Source of the DNA: Planctomycetota bacterium
GTDB taxonomy: Bacteria; Planctomycetota; GCA-002687715; DRQF01
Assembly (NCBI GenBank): GCA_020639295.1
Contig: JACKGY010000007.1
Coordinates: 248,001 to 312,000 of the forward strand
Direction of reading: 5' to 3'
DNA: 64,000 bases
This document shows positions 10,160-20,800 of the stretch, piece after piece. The position numbers and the translations under genes were made by a program. Numbering within the stretch: position 1 is the first letter of the stretch; each line of letters begins with the position of its first letter. The notes below the pieces were generated by a model, which saw only the letters and a program-made list of their open reading frames with translations, did no database searches and was not told where the DNA came from.

Positions 10160-12292
10160 TCAGTTGAACTTCAGCTCGAAGGCGTCGGTGGAGGCGTAGA
10201 GGCCGTTCGCCGCCACCGGATTGAACACGAGGGCCTGCACGCGGCAGGAATAGCCGGCCGCGCCGCCGGCGTAGTAGTACTCGTGGTCGTTGCCGAAGGG
10301 GCTAAGCTGCCGCGGCACGAAGAAGGGCGCCTGGACGCCACCGTCGAGGAGCAGGCTGGAGCCGGTCAAGCTGATCCAGACGTCCGACGCGACGTTGGTG
10401 TAGGTCGCGCCGGTCGGAAAGACCTCGCAGACGAGGTAGTACTCGCCGCCGACGAGGTCGCCCTCGGAGGAAAGCGTGAGGATGTCGACCGCGTGGCCGG
10501 GCGACATCGCGTAGGCGTCGCCTGAACCGACCTCGCGCTCACCGTCGATGTAGACCTGAATGCGCAGGTCATCGTGCACGAGCGATTCGCTGCCCGCAAA
10601 GGTCGGATCGCAGATCCGGACGTCGTCGATGAGGGCGCCGGTGGCGATACCGGCAATGTTGGAGCTGCAGAGGAAGCGGATGCGGACGGCCGTCTTGCCG
10701 GCCGCGCCGTCGATCCGGTGCTGCGGAAAGCGCCAGCCGTTGCTCTGATCGGTCCAACCGTAGCCTCCGGCGCCGCCGTTGGAGGAGAGCGCGTCGTCGT
10801 ACCAGTCGGAGGTGCTGCCGAGCGTCTGGAAGCCGTTGCCGTCGCCGAGGTCGACCTCGACGCGCAGGCCGTCCTTCCCGGCGACGATCGCGAAGTCGTG
10901 CCAAAGCGCCAGCCCGAGCATGGGATCGACCGCGAGCGCCGAGAAGTCGCAGGGCGGGGAGGTCAGGGTCGCGGTGACGTAGTTGGCGTAGGGCGCGTCC
11001 AGGTCGGTCGCGTAGCAGCGGAGGCCGGACCAGGGGGCGGCGCCAAGGCTCGGCGTCCCGCGCTCCCAGAGGGCCATGGTGGCGGTCGAGGAGCCGCTGT
11101 TGACCGAGTACGCGCTGACCCAGCCGTCGTCCGGGCGCTCGAAGTCCTGGAAGTAGGGGTTCGCGGCATCGACGACGATCGTCGAGCTCTCGATGCGGAC
11201 GTCGTCGATGGCGAAGCCGGCAGCGTCGTAGGCCCCGTCGGAACCGAATGTGAAGCGCAGCTCGACCAGGGAGCGGCCCGCGACGTCGCTCAGCGTGATG
11301 CGCTCCTCGCGCCATGTGCCGTTGCTTCCGGCGCCCCAGAACAGGCCGGTGAGCCCCGTGGTCTGATTGCCGTTGTTCTGGAAAGCGTCGTAGAAGGTCG
11401 CATCGCCCAGCGTCTGCCAGCCCAGACCGTCATGACGGTTGATCTCGACGCGCAGGCCGTCGTTCCATAGGCTCGTCTCGTGCGCGACCTGGAAGGACAG
11501 GACCGGGTCGGCCGCGAGCTGGCTGCAATCGAAGTCGGGGGTCTCCAGGTAGCAAAGAGCGTTGTTCGGATAGTTCGCGTCGAGGTCCGTCGCCCAGCAC
11601 TTCGTGCCCGAAGCGGCCGCATTGATGGTCGGGTGATTCGGGACACCCAGTTCCCAGACGCCGCCTGTGACCTTGAAGCCAGTGTAGCCGAGGCCGTCGA
11701 AGTGCTGGACATAGTCCCCACTGTCCGTGAGGGGAAGGCTGGCGCCCGAGTCCGTATAGACCCGGAAGCCATAGTCGACAGACAAGGACGTCCAGTTCGT
11801 CACGCCTCCGGACGGAAACTGGTAGTAGGACGTGCCGCCGAGGTAGTTCGGTGAGTTCGATTTCCCGATCCAGTCGAAGTAGCCGCCACTGCAGGTCGGC
11901 CAGATGGCGTAGACGTCGTTGACGTTCACCTGGATGTTGGCGGACGAGACATCGACGTTGACCCAACCGGCAACTTGCGGAATCGAGCTGACCGGCAAGA
12001 CGACGCTGTGGAGAACGCTCCCCAGCGCATCTGGGACACCGCCGATCGTCGGCAGGATGTGGAGCATGGCGGTACCCGTGACATTGTTGCCACCCCCCAC
12101 GTAGATCGAAACGCTCGTGAGCGTGCCCTGAGCAGTGCAGGTGAAGGTCTGCGCTCGTTCCAGCGCGCTGACGATGGCGTTGCTGCTGTTCGAGATGCCG
12201 CTGGGGTCGAACTCCGCGACGATGGTCTCCTGTGCCGACGATGCTGCGGCCAGGGCCATCAGGATCAAACAAAGGTTGAGAAGGTGCTTCAT
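10160..12292 (-). CDS. Secreted MAM-like repeat protein, tandem paralogue 1
   Basis: 710 residues from the ATG opening the signal peptide MKHLLNLCLILMALAAASSA, preceded by GAGAGG. Domain order: an N-terminal beta domain (about 20-175, with AQTFTCTAQGTLTSVSIYVG and GWVNVDVSSANI); two MAM-like jelly-roll units of about 180 residues, each built on FxDLDANYPN, DPVLSFQVAHE-type, DGLRVE and FAIDDVRI-like motifs; then a C-terminal domain with YYLVCEVFPTG, VWISLTGSSLLLDGG and the terminal TDAFELKFN. It is a secreted surface protein with probable carbohydrate- or protein-binding modules and no catalytic motif. It is one of three tandem copies with conserved flanks and is the most diverged of the three in its N-terminal part. 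Confidence 0.8.
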   Translation of the reverse strand: MKHLLNLCLILMALAAASSAQETIVAEFDPSGISNSSNAIVSALERAQTFTCTAQGTLTSVSIYVGGGNNVTGTAMLHILPTIGGVPDALGSVLHSVVLPVSSIPQVAGWVNVDVSSANIQVNVNDVYAIWPTCSGGYFDWIGKSNSPNYLGGTSYYQFPSGGVTNWTSLSVDYGFRVYTDSGASLPLTDSGDYVQHFDGLGYTGFKVTGGVWELGVPNHPTINAAASGTKCWATDLDANYPNNALCYLETPDFDCSQLAADPVLSFQVAHETSLWNDGLRVEINRHDGLGWQTLGDATFYDAFQNNGNQTTGLTGLFWGAGSNGTWREERITLSDVAGRSLVELRFTFGSDGAYDAAGFAIDDVRIESSTIVVDAANPYFQDFERPDDGWVSAYSVNSGSSTATMALWERGTPSLGAAPWSGLRCYATDLDAPYANYVTATLTSPPCDFSALAVDPMLGLALWHDFAIVAGKDGLRVEVDLGDGNGFQTLGSTSDWYDDALSSNGGAGGYGWTDQSNGWRFPQHRIDGAAGKTAVRIRFLCSSNIAGIATGALIDDVRICDPTFAGSESLVHDDLRIQVYIDGEREVGSGDAYAMSPGHAVDILTLSSEGDLVGGEYYLVCEVFPTGATYTNVASDVWISLTGSSLLLDGGVQAPFFVPRQLSPFGNDHEYYYAGGAAGYSCRVQALVFNPVAANGLYASTDAFELKFN

Positions 12293-12350
12293 GGTTTCGC
12301 CTCTCAGATTTACGACTTGTATGGTCCTGGACGCCAACCGTCGACGTCCG

Positions 12351-12410
12351 CTTCTGCGAGCAAATGCCGATCTGCGCCGGCACTGGACCGAGATCCCGAG
12401 AAAATCACGG
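12351..12410 (-). repeat. Conserved upstream block of tandem paralogue 1
   Basis: Shares TCTGCGAGCAAATG, a CGGCGCTGGAC-like stretch and GAGATCC spacing with blocks at 14691-14750 and 17031-17090. It lies 60-120 bp upstream of the start, where a promoter or leader would be expected. Confidence 0.45.
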
Positions 12411-12446
12411 CGGTACGGATCGCGACGACGGCACCGGAACGAAAGG

Positions 12447-12478
12447 AAGGGCGGCGAGTCCTTGGACTCGCCGCCCTT
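12447..12478 (-). terminator. Terminator hairpin of tandem paralogue 2
   Basis: A perfect 15-bp stem (AAGGGCGGCGAGTCC with its complement) closing on TT, 27 bp after the stop. It is related in sequence to the hairpins at 10100 and 14785. Confidence 0.75.
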
Positions 12479-12504
12479 GTGATCGATGCGACCCGAGCAG
12501 TGGT

Positions 12505-14631
12505 TCAGTTGAACTTCAACTCGAAGGCGTCGCTCGAGGCGTAGAAGCCGTTCGCCGCCACCGGATTGAAGACGAGGGCCTGCACGCGGCAGGAGTAGCC
12601 GGCCGCGCCTCCCCCGTAGTAGTAGGCATGAGCCTCGCCGAAGGGGCCGAGCTGACGCGGGACGTAGAAGGGTCCCTGCACGCCGCCGTCGAGAAGGATG
12701 CTCGAGCCCGTGAGGCTGATCCAGACGTCGGGAGCGACGTTGGTGTAGGTCGTGCCGGTCGCGAGGACCTCGCAGACGAGGTAGTACTCGCCGCCGATGA
12801 GGTCACCGTCGGAGGAGAGCGTCAGCACCTCGACCTGCTGGCCCGGCGTCATCGCGTGATCTCCGCCGAGGCCGTCCACACGCAGGCCGTCGATGTAGGT
12901 CTGCATGCGCAGGTCATCCATCGCCAGAGACTCGCTGCCGGCGAAGATCGGTTCGTAGATCCGCAGGTCGTCGATGAGAGCGCCGCTGGCGAGACCGCCG
13001 ATGTTGGAACCGAAGAGGAAGCGGATGCGCACGCCGGTCTTGCCTGCGGCGCCCGTTAGACGGTGCTGAGGAAACCGCCAGCCGTTGCTCTGGCCAATCC
13101 AGCCGACTCCGCCGACACCGTAGTTGGACGACAGCACGCCGTCATACCAGTCGACCGTGCTTCCCAGGATCTGAAAGCCGCTGCCGTCGCCAAGGTCGAC
13201 CTCGACGCGCAGACCGTCGTTCCCGGAGTAGGTCGCGAAGTCGTGCCAGAGCGCCAGCTCGAGCATGGGGTCGGTCGCAAGCGCCGAGAAGTCGCAGGGC
13301 GGCGAGGTCAGGGTCGCGAGGACATAGTTCGGGTAGGACGAATCCAGGTCGGTGGCGTAGCAGCGGAGCCCGGACCAGGGAGCGACGCCCACGCTCGGCG
13401 ATCCGCGCTCCCAGACGGGCTCGACCGCGGTCGAAGCCCCATTGAGGATCGAGAAGGAGCTGCTCCAGCCGTCGTCCGGCCGTTCGAAGTTCTGGAAGTA
13501 GGGGTTTGCTGCGTCGACGACGATCGTCGAGTTCACGATGCGGACGTCATCGATCGCGAAGCCGTCGAGAGCGTAGGAACCGTCGGAGCCGAAGACGAAT
13601 CGGAGCTCGACCTGCGAGCGGCCGGCGACGTCGCTCAGGGTGATGCGCTCCTCGTGCCAAGGACGGGCCTTCCCGGCGCCCCAGTACGGGCCTGCGAGTC
13701 CGGAGGGCGCCACGGCGTTGTTCCGGAAGGCGTCGTAGAAGGTTTCATCACCGAGCGTCTGCCAGCCGAGGCCATCGTGACGGTTGATCTCGAGGCGCAA
13801 ACCATCATCCCAGATGCTCGTCGCATACGTGATCTGGAAGGAGAGAACCGGGTCGACCGTGAGCTGGCTGCAGTCGAAATCGGGCGCATTCAAATAGCAG
13901 AATGCCGATGAAGGGTAGTTCGCATCGAGGTCCGTCATGAAGCACTTCGTGCCCGAGGCGGCCTGATTGATGTAGCTCTGGGCCGGCGTTCCACGTTCCC
14001 AGACGCCGCCCGAAGCGCTGAATCCAGTGTAGGTGATGCCCTCGAAGTCCTCGAAGTACTCCGTGCTGTCATCGAGGACGATACCGGCCGTCGAGTCGGT
14101 GTAGACGGCGAAGCCGAGGTCGCCGAGGGACTGGAGCCAGTTCGGGTAGCCGGCGGCCGCGTTGGTGAAGTAGATCGTGCCGCCGGAGTAGCTCGCGCTG
14201 TTCCCGTTGCCCCGCCAGGTGAAGGACCCGCTGCTGCAGGTCAGCGCGATGGCGTAGACCTCCGAGGGGTTGCCCATGATGCTCGCGGAGGAGACGTCTA
14301 CGTTGACCCAGCCAGGACTCTGGGGAATCGAGCCCGCTGGCAACGTGAAGCTGAAGAGCGCATTCGCGAGGGGCTCAGGAACCCCGTTGGTCGTGGGCAG
14401 GATGTGCAGCTGCACACCGGTCGGGTTGTTCCCCGCCGCAACGTAGACCGAGACGCTGGTGAGCAAACCCGCCTGCGGGCAGGTGAAGGTCTGCGCCTTG
14501 TCCTGGGTGCCGACGGGGTCGGAGAGATTCGTGGCGCCCGTGGGATCGTAGCCCACGTAGAGAGCTTCCTGGGCCGGAAGGGCAGCGGCCAGCATCACCA
14601 AGAGCAGGCCGAGGCTGATCGTGATCTTCAT
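12505..14631 (-). CDS. Secreted MAM-like repeat protein, tandem paralogue 2
   Basis: 708 residues starting MKITISLGLLLVMLAAALPA, preceded by GAGGAGAAGACG. The architecture is the same as paralogue 1: an N-terminal domain with QDKAQTFTCPQAGLLTSV and GWVNVDVSSASI, two MAM-like units, and a C-terminal domain with YYLVCEVLATGTTYTNVAPD and a final SSDAFELKFN. The N-terminal 150 residues are nearly identical to paralogue 3, while the second MAM unit is closer to paralogue 1. This mosaic pattern suggests gene conversion. A longer in-frame start upstream would put charged sequence before the signal and was rejected. Function beyond surface binding is unknown. Confidence 0.8.
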   Translation of the reverse strand: MKITISLGLLLVMLAAALPAQEALYVGYDPTGATNLSDPVGTQDKAQTFTCPQAGLLTSVSVYVAAGNNPTGVQLHILPTTNGVPEPLANALFSFTLPAGSIPQSPGWVNVDVSSASIMGNPSEVYAIALTCSSGSFTWRGNGNSASYSGGTIYFTNAAAGYPNWLQSLGDLGFAVYTDSTAGIVLDDSTEYFEDFEGITYTGFSASGGVWERGTPAQSYINQAASGTKCFMTDLDANYPSSAFCYLNAPDFDCSQLTVDPVLSFQITYATSIWDDGLRLEINRHDGLGWQTLGDETFYDAFRNNAVAPSGLAGPYWGAGKARPWHEERITLSDVAGRSQVELRFVFGSDGSYALDGFAIDDVRIVNSTIVVDAANPYFQNFERPDDGWSSSFSILNGASTAVEPVWERGSPSVGVAPWSGLRCYATDLDSSYPNYVLATLTSPPCDFSALATDPMLELALWHDFATYSGNDGLRVEVDLGDGSGFQILGSTVDWYDGVLSSNYGVGGVGWIGQSNGWRFPQHRLTGAAGKTGVRIRFLFGSNIGGLASGALIDDLRIYEPIFAGSESLAMDDLRMQTYIDGLRVDGLGGDHAMTPGQQVEVLTLSSDGDLIGGEYYLVCEVLATGTTYTNVAPDVWISLTGSSILLDGGVQGPFYVPRQLGPFGEAHAYYYGGGAAGYSCRVQALVFNPVAANGFYASSDAFELKFN

Positions 14632-14690
14632 CGTCTTCTCCTCAGGGGGGTCATGTGTGTTCGGTCGCGGAACGCCCTTCGCGCGCGTCC

Positions 14691-14750
14691 CCATCTGAGA
14701 ACGAATGAAGACCTGCGTCGGCGCTGGACAGAAATCCTGAAGAAGTCGCG
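14691..14750 (-). repeat. Conserved upstream block of tandem paralogue 2
   Basis: Contains ATCTGAGAACGAATGAAGAC, a CGTCGGCGCTGGACA stretch and GAAATCC. It is the counterpart of the blocks before the other two paralogues. Confidence 0.45.
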
Positions 14751-14784
14751 ATTCCTCGATTCGCGCAGAGCTCCGGAACGAAAA

Positions 14785-14817
14785 GAAGGGCGACGAGTCC
14801 AGAGACTCGCGCCCTTC
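14785..14817 (-). terminator. Terminator hairpin of tandem paralogue 3
   Basis: The stem GAAGGGCG-A-CGAGTC pairs with GACTCGCGCCCTTC with a single bulged A and a CAGA loop, starting 26 bp after the stop. It is duplicated together with the gene. Confidence 0.7.
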
Positions 14818-14842
14818 CAACCGACACGATCCGTTCCGGTGC

Positions 14843-16969
14843 TCAGTTGAACTTCAACTCGAAGGCGTCGCTCGACGCGTAGAGCCCGTTCGCCGCCGAC
14901 GGTAGGAAGACCAGGGCCTGGACGCGGCAGGAGTAGCCGGCCGCGCCTCCCCCGTAGTAGTAGGAATGAGCCTCGCCGAAGGGGCCGAGCTGGCGCGGGA
15001 CGTAGAAGGGTCCCTGCACGCCGCCGTCGAGAAGGATGCTCGAGCCCGTGAGGCTGATCCAGACGTCGGGAGCGACGTTGGTGTAGGTCGCGCCGGTCGC
15101 GAAGACCTCGCAGACGAGGTAGTACTCGCCGCCGATGAGGTCACCTTCCGAAGACAGCGTCAGCACGTCGATCTGCTGCCCGGGCGACATCGCGCCGATG
15201 TCGCCGAGACCGTCGACCCGCTCGCCATCGATGTCGATCTGCATGCGCAGGTCGTCCCCGGCCAACGACTCGCTACCCGCGAAAGTGGACTCGTAGATCC
15301 GGACGTCGTCAATCAGGGCGCCCACCCCGACAACGCTGGTGTTGGAGCCCAGGAGGAAACGGATGCGCACTCCCGTCTTGCCCGCGGCGCCGGTGATCCG
15401 ATGTTGCGGGAAGCGCCAACCGTTGCTCTGCCCCGTCCAGCAGACTCCGCCGACGGTGTTGTTGCCGGACAAGACGCCGTCGTACCAGTCCGCCGTGCTC
15501 CCGAGAGCTTGAAAGCCGTTGCCGTCGTTCAAATCGACCTCGACGCGCACACCATCGGCGCCGCTCGTCATGTTCAGGTCGTGCCAGAGCGCCAACTCGA
15601 GCATCGGGTCGTTTGCGAGGGAAGAGAAGTCGCAGGAAGGAGATGTGAAGGTGCCGACGCAGGCTATCGGGTAGTTGCTATCGAGATCGGTAGCGACACA
15701 GCGGCTTCCGGACCACGGCGGAACAGCGGGCCCGACGGGGCTGCCGACTTCCCAGATGGGAGCGCCGACGGTGGAGAAGGAACTGAGAGACGTGAACTCG
15801 CTCGTCCAACCGTCGGCATGACCCTCGAAGCCCTCGCAGTATGGGTTCGTCGAATCCACGACGATGTTCGGCACCGAGATGCGGATATCATCGATGGCAG
15901 CGCCGTTCTTTGCCAGGGCGATGTCCGATCCGAAGAGAAAGCGCAGCCGAACGCTGCCCTGGCCCGCGGCACCGGCGAGGTTGACTCTTTCCTCGTGCCA
16001 GCTCGACGAGGTGTTTCCGCCCCAGAAGATGCCGTCGAGTCCTCCGGCCGAATTGAACGACTCGGCGGAATTGTAGAAGCTCGAATCGCCCAGCGTCCGC
16101 CAGCCCTGGCCGTCGCCGAGGTCCATCTCGACGCGCAGGCCGTCATCCCAGCTTTGCGTATTCCAGGTCACCTGGAAGGAAAGGACCGGATCGAAGGCCA
16201 GCTGACCGAGGTCGAACACGGGGCTCACGAGGCTGCACAGGTTGTTGAGCGGGTAGTCGGCGTCGAGGTCGGTCATCCAGCAGGTCGAGCCCGAGGCAGC
16301 CTGGCTGATGAAGTTCTGGGCCGGAGTGCCGCGCTCCCAGACGCCGCCAACGACCTTGAAGCCGGTGTAGGCGAGGCCGTCGAAGTCCTGGAAGTACTCG
16401 GTGTTGTCGTTCACGACGATGCCGGCCGTCGACTCGGTGTAGACCGCGAAACCGAGGTCGCCCAGGGATTGCAGCCAGTTCGGGAAACCGGCGGCCGCGT
16501 TGGTGAAATAGATCGTGCCGCCGGAGTAGCTCGCGCTGTTCCCGTTGCCGCGCCAGGTGAAGGACCCGCTGTCGCAGGTCAGCGCGATGGCGTAGACGTC
16601 CGAGGTATTGCCCATGATGCTCGCGGAGGAGACGTCCACGTTCACCCATCCGGGGCTCTGGGGAATCGAGCCCGCTGGCAAGGTGAAGCTGAAGAGCGCA
16701 TTGGCGAGGGGCTCGGGCACCCCGTTGGTCGTGGGCAGGATGTGCAGCTGCACGCCGGTCGGGTTGGTCCCCGCCGCGACGTAGACCGAGACGCTGGTGA
16801 GCAAACCCGCCTGCGGGCAGGTGAAGGTCTGCGCCTTGTCCTGGACGCCGATGGGGTCGGAGAGATTCGTGGCTCCCGTGGGATCGTAGCCCACGAAGAG
16901 CGCTTCCTGGGCGGGCAAGGCGGCGGCCAGGGCACACAGGATCAGGAGGAGGCTGAGCGGGGTCTTCAT
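14843..16969 (-). CDS. Secreted MAM-like repeat protein, tandem paralogue 3
   Basis: 708 residues starting MKTPLSLLLILCALAAALPA, with AAGGAGCAGTCG just upstream. The domain order is as in its neighbours. The N-terminal domain is almost the same as paralogue 2. The first MAM-like unit differs more (DGLRVEMDLGDGQGWRTLGD). The C-terminal domain ends SSDAFELKFN after VWISLTGSSILLDGG and EYYLVCEVFATGATYT. Predicted to be exported and possibly assembled at the surface. The three genes probably form separate transcription units, because each has its own terminator and upstream block. Confidence 0.8.
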   Translation of the reverse strand: MKTPLSLLLILCALAAALPAQEALFVGYDPTGATNLSDPIGVQDKAQTFTCPQAGLLTSVSVYVAAGTNPTGVQLHILPTTNGVPEPLANALFSFTLPAGSIPQSPGWVNVDVSSASIMGNTSDVYAIALTCDSGSFTWRGNGNSASYSGGTIYFTNAAAGFPNWLQSLGDLGFAVYTESTAGIVVNDNTEYFQDFDGLAYTGFKVVGGVWERGTPAQNFISQAASGSTCWMTDLDADYPLNNLCSLVSPVFDLGQLAFDPVLSFQVTWNTQSWDDGLRVEMDLGDGQGWRTLGDSSFYNSAESFNSAGGLDGIFWGGNTSSSWHEERVNLAGAAGQGSVRLRFLFGSDIALAKNGAAIDDIRISVPNIVVDSTNPYCEGFEGHADGWTSEFTSLSSFSTVGAPIWEVGSPVGPAVPPWSGSRCVATDLDSNYPIACVGTFTSPSCDFSSLANDPMLELALWHDLNMTSGADGVRVEVDLNDGNGFQALGSTADWYDGVLSGNNTVGGVCWTGQSNGWRFPQHRITGAAGKTGVRIRFLLGSNTSVVGVGALIDDVRIYESTFAGSESLAGDDLRMQIDIDGERVDGLGDIGAMSPGQQIDVLTLSSEGDLIGGEYYLVCEVFATGATYTNVAPDVWISLTGSSILLDGGVQGPFYVPRQLGPFGEAHSYYYGGGAAGYSCRVQALVFLPSAANGLYASSDAFELKFN

Positions 16970-17030
16970 CGACTGCTCCTTTCGGATGCGGATTGTGTTC
17001 TTCTGCCGTTCGTCGTAGACGTCCCTCGGC

Positions 17031-17090
17031 ATCTGCGAACGAATGAAGGTCGTGGCGCCAACTGGACAAGAAACCTCACCGAATCCACCA
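17031..17090 (-). repeat. Conserved upstream block of tandem paralogue 3
   Basis: Contains ATCTGCGAACGAATGAAGGT, then CGTGGCGCCAACTGGACAAG. It is the best preserved together with the block at 14691. The shared minus-strand order is (T)GTCCAG, then GATC/GACCT, then TTCATTCGTTCGCAGAT, which may include the promoter. Confidence 0.45.
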
Positions 17091-17258
17091 TGGCAACCGC
17101 AAGTCATTGTGGCGACGCAGGTCACACTCCTTTGAGGACTGAAGTGGACGCCGTTACCGGCAGCCCCGGATCGATCCTTCAGGGCAAGCCCGTCAACGCC
17201 GTGGCGTCATCGGCTTCACCCGAGCCAATCGACGGACGATCCGGTTAGAATCCCCGCC

Positions 17259-17855
17259 ATGGACACGACCGAATTCCAGGTTCAGGACGCTCGGGATGGT
17301 GGCGGCGAGAGTCTCAACCGGCTCTACGAGCGCCTGGCCCCCGCCCTCTTCGCCTGGGCTAGGCTACGGCTACGGTCGGCGCCCGGAGGCTACGGCCCGG
17401 AGGACCTCATGCAGGAGGTCTGGTTGCGCGCACTTGCCGCCTTCGACCGCTTCGAAGCCCGAGGTGCCGGCTCCTTCCGCGCCTGGATGTTCCGGATCGC
17501 CTCCAACGTCTACCTCGAGGTCATGCGCCGGCGCGGCTCTTCCGGACCGACACCCGAGCACGAGTCCGAAGGACTCTCGCAGGTCCCGGCGGAAATCACG
17601 TCGATCACGGCGGGGCTGCGACGCAGCGAGTCGATCGACCGCCTGGTCGAGCGCATCAACTCCCTGGAGCAGGAAGACCGCCGCCTGTTCATCCACCGTG
17701 GCCTCGAGGGCAAGACGGCCGCCGAGACCGCCGAGATCCTCGGCCTCGGAGAGGAGGCGGTGCACAAGCGCTGGCAGAGGCTGCGTACGAAACTCCGCGA
17801 CGACCCCGTCTTCATCGATCTCGTCGACCAGTCCGACCCACGAGGCGGGCGGTGA
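17259..17855 (+). CDS. ECF-type RNA polymerase sigma factor
   Basis: 198 residues. Region 2 runs from about residue 20 to 90 (LNRLYERLAPALFAWARLRL, YGPEDLMQEVWLRALAAFDR, FRAWMFRIASNVYLEVMRRR). A linker follows, then region 4 at about 125-190 with the helix-turn-helix LEGKTAAETAEILGLGEEAV. The length and both regions are complete. It overlaps the downstream kinase by 4 nt (GTGA), so the two are translationally coupled. ECF factors next to Ser/Thr kinases are a planctomycete hallmark; the kinase may control the factor by phosphorylation (inference). A TAGAAT box at 17246-17251 lies only 7 nt before the ATG, compatible with a leaderless transcript, but no -35 was found. Confidence 0.92.
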   Translation: MDTTEFQVQDARDGGGESLNRLYERLAPALFAWARLRLRSAPGGYGPEDLMQEVWLRALAAFDRFEARGAGSFRAWMFRIASNVYLEVMRRRGSSGPTPEHESEGLSQVPAEITSITAGLRRSESIDRLVERINSLEQEDRRLFIHRGLEGKTAAETAEILGLGEEAVHKRWQRLRTKLRDDPVFIDLVDQSDPRGGR

Positions 17856-20800
17856 GCGACGGTCCACGGGAGATCGATCCCGAGGTCCTGGCCGACTTCC
17901 TCGACGGTTACTGGTCCGACCGGGACGCCGGACGTTCCTATGGGCTCGACCACTATCTCGCCCTCTTCCCCAACGACCGGGAAGCCATCGCCCGCGAGTA
18001 CGAGTTACTCGAGACCGGCCAAAGCCCCGAACCCGCCGAGCCGACCGAGCCGCCGACCAGCGTCGGCCCGACCCTCGGCGGCGAACGGATCGGGCGCTTC
18101 CGGCTCGTCGAGGTCCTGGGTCGCGGCGGGCAGGCAATCGTCTGGCTCGCGGAGGACGAGAGGCTCGGTCGCAAGGTCGCTCTGAAGATCCTGCGCGGGA
18201 TCGGCGCGGCGGCTCCGGAGATGGTCGAGCGCTTCCGGCGCGAGGCGGCGCTCACCGCGAAGATCGACCATCCCGGCATCTGTCCGATGCACGACGTGGG
18301 CTTCGACGGCGTGCCCTGGATCGCGATGCGCTACATCCCCGGCCGGACGGTCTCGGAGATCCTCCGCGAAGCGAAACGCAGCGACGACGCGGGGACGACC
18401 TTCGCGGCACTCATCACGACGGGAGGCATCACGTCTTCCGGAAGCTCGGGTGGTTCGTCGAGCCAATCCGGTAGCGGCAGCCTCGAGACCGACCAGAAGA
18501 AGGTCCTGCTGATGGTCGAGAGGGTCGCACGCGCTCTCCACGCCGCCCACCAGACGGGAGTGGTCCACCGCGACATCAAGCCCTCGAACATCAAGATCAC
18601 CCCCGAAGGTGACCCCGTCGTTCTCGACTTCGGCATCGCCTTCCAGGAGGATGGCGACGAGGCGACGCTGACGCAGACCGGCGACTTCCTCGGGACGCCG
18701 GCCTACATGGCGCCCGAACAGATCAGCGGGGCACGCGTCGATCGTCGGACCGACGTCTATGCGCTCGGCGTCCTGCTCTATGAGTGTCTGAGCCTCCGGC
18801 GCCCCTTCGAGGCTCCGACGCGCGAGCAGCTCTTCCACGCCATCCTGCACGACGACGCTCCATCCCTGCGCGAGGTCCGCTCCGACGTCTCCGCCGACAT
18901 CGCGGTGGTCGTGGCGACGACGCTGCAGAAGGATCGGGAGCATCGCTACGACAGCGCCGAAGCGCTTGCCGACGAGCTGCGTCGTGTCCTCGAGCGCAGA
19001 CCGATCCACGCGCGACCGGTCGGCGCCCTCACGCGCACCTGGCGCTGGGCGCTTCGCAATCGTGGCATCGCCGCGGCCACGACGGTCGCGTTCGTCCTTC
19101 TCGTCGCCGCTCTCTCCGCGAGCATCCATGCGTGGCGCGCCGAGCGGGACCGTGCCCGGACGGAACGCGAACAGGCCGCGATCGAGCGCCGAGAAGCGGC
19201 AGCGGAACGAGCGCGGCTCGCGGCTGTCGAACGGGCGAACGAGGCCCTGGAGAACGAGGCGAGGCTACAGAGGGAGAAGACGGAGCTGCTGGAACGAGAA
19301 GCCGAGGTGGCCTACCGCGCCCGCCAGCTCGCCGACCCCCTGATCTGCTCCGCCCTCGAAGACGAGGCCGAAGACCTCTGGCCGCAGCGTGAAAGCACGA
19401 TCCCGGCGATCGACTCGTGGCTCCAACGGGCCCGGGCTCTCCTCACTCGATTGGAGAAGCGGGCCGCCGAGCTGGCCGATCTGCGGACCCGCGCCCTGCC
19501 CCTCGGCCCCGGCGACGAGAAGCGTCAGGATGATCTTCGCCGCGAGCTCTTCCCGGAAGAGGTCGCCGGGCTCGAAGCCGCGCAGCACGCGGTCGCCGTC
19601 TGGCGCAGGGAGCTCGAGAATGGCGAGCTGCCGGCGAGTCGTCGCAGGCTCCTCGAGCGCAACATCGCGGGTACGGAGAAGAACATCGAGAAGGGACTGG
19701 CCTTCGGGATCTTCACCGACCGCCTCCTCTTCCGCTTCGAGTCCACCGAGGACCAGGAGCTGCACGACGCCCTCTTCAAGGTTCTGCGCCGCAGGACCGG
19801 GCTCGAGGACCTGATCGAGAGGATGGAGATCCGACGCTCGAACGCCGCGAAGATCCGCAAGATGACGCTCGAACAGAGGAAGGATGCCTGGGACCTCTGT
19901 CTTGCCGACCTCAGAGCACGGCATCCGGGGCTGGAACTCGAGCCGCAGGAGGGCCTCGTCCCCCTGGGGCGTGACCTCCACTCCGGGCTCTGGGAGTTCT
20001 GGGTCCTCGAGACGGGAGCCGCCCCGCCCTGGGAGGGCGAAACCACGGGCGGACACGCCGAACAGGCCGAGGGCATGGGGATGGTCCTCGTCCTTCTCCC
20101 CGGCGGCGCGTGCAGGATCGGTGCGCAGGCGGAGGATGCGACGGCCGCGAATCATGACCCTCTCGCTCGCGGTGACGAGAGCCCCGTGACCCTCGTCGAT
20201 CTCGACCCCTTCTTCATCGGCAAGTACGAGGTGAGCCAGATCCAGTGGGCACGCCTCATGAACGAGGTCCCGGCCCGTTTCAGCTTCGAGAGTCGCCTCA
20301 AGACCGAGTTCGAGGTCGAGCAGAACGGGAGTCGCGGATTCGACCGCGCCGACCTGACTCCCGACTCGCCGGTCGAGTACGTCACCTGGGAGGAGGCGGA
20401 CAGGTTCGCGCGACGTCTGGGGATGCGTCTTCCCACGGAGGAACAGTGGGAGTATGCGGCGCGCGCCGGAACCGTCACCCCCTGGTGGACCGGCCCGACC
20501 CGCGAATCGCTGAAGGGAATGGTCAACCTCATCGACTTCGCCAAGGACGGTCAGTCGGCCTACGATCTGGCCGACGGCCATCTGATCCACGTCCCCTGCG
20601 GGAGCTTTCCGCCCAACCCCTTCGGCCTGCACGAGATCCTCGGCAACGTGTCCGAATGGACCGCCAGCACCTGGGGCCACTACGACGTTCCGCCGCGGGC
20701 GGGAGACGGCTACCGCCTGGTCGAGGCCGGCCGATCCGCGTCTCGATTCCGGGTCCATCGTGGCGGCAGCTACGACGACGGCGAGGCACTGCTCAGGGCC

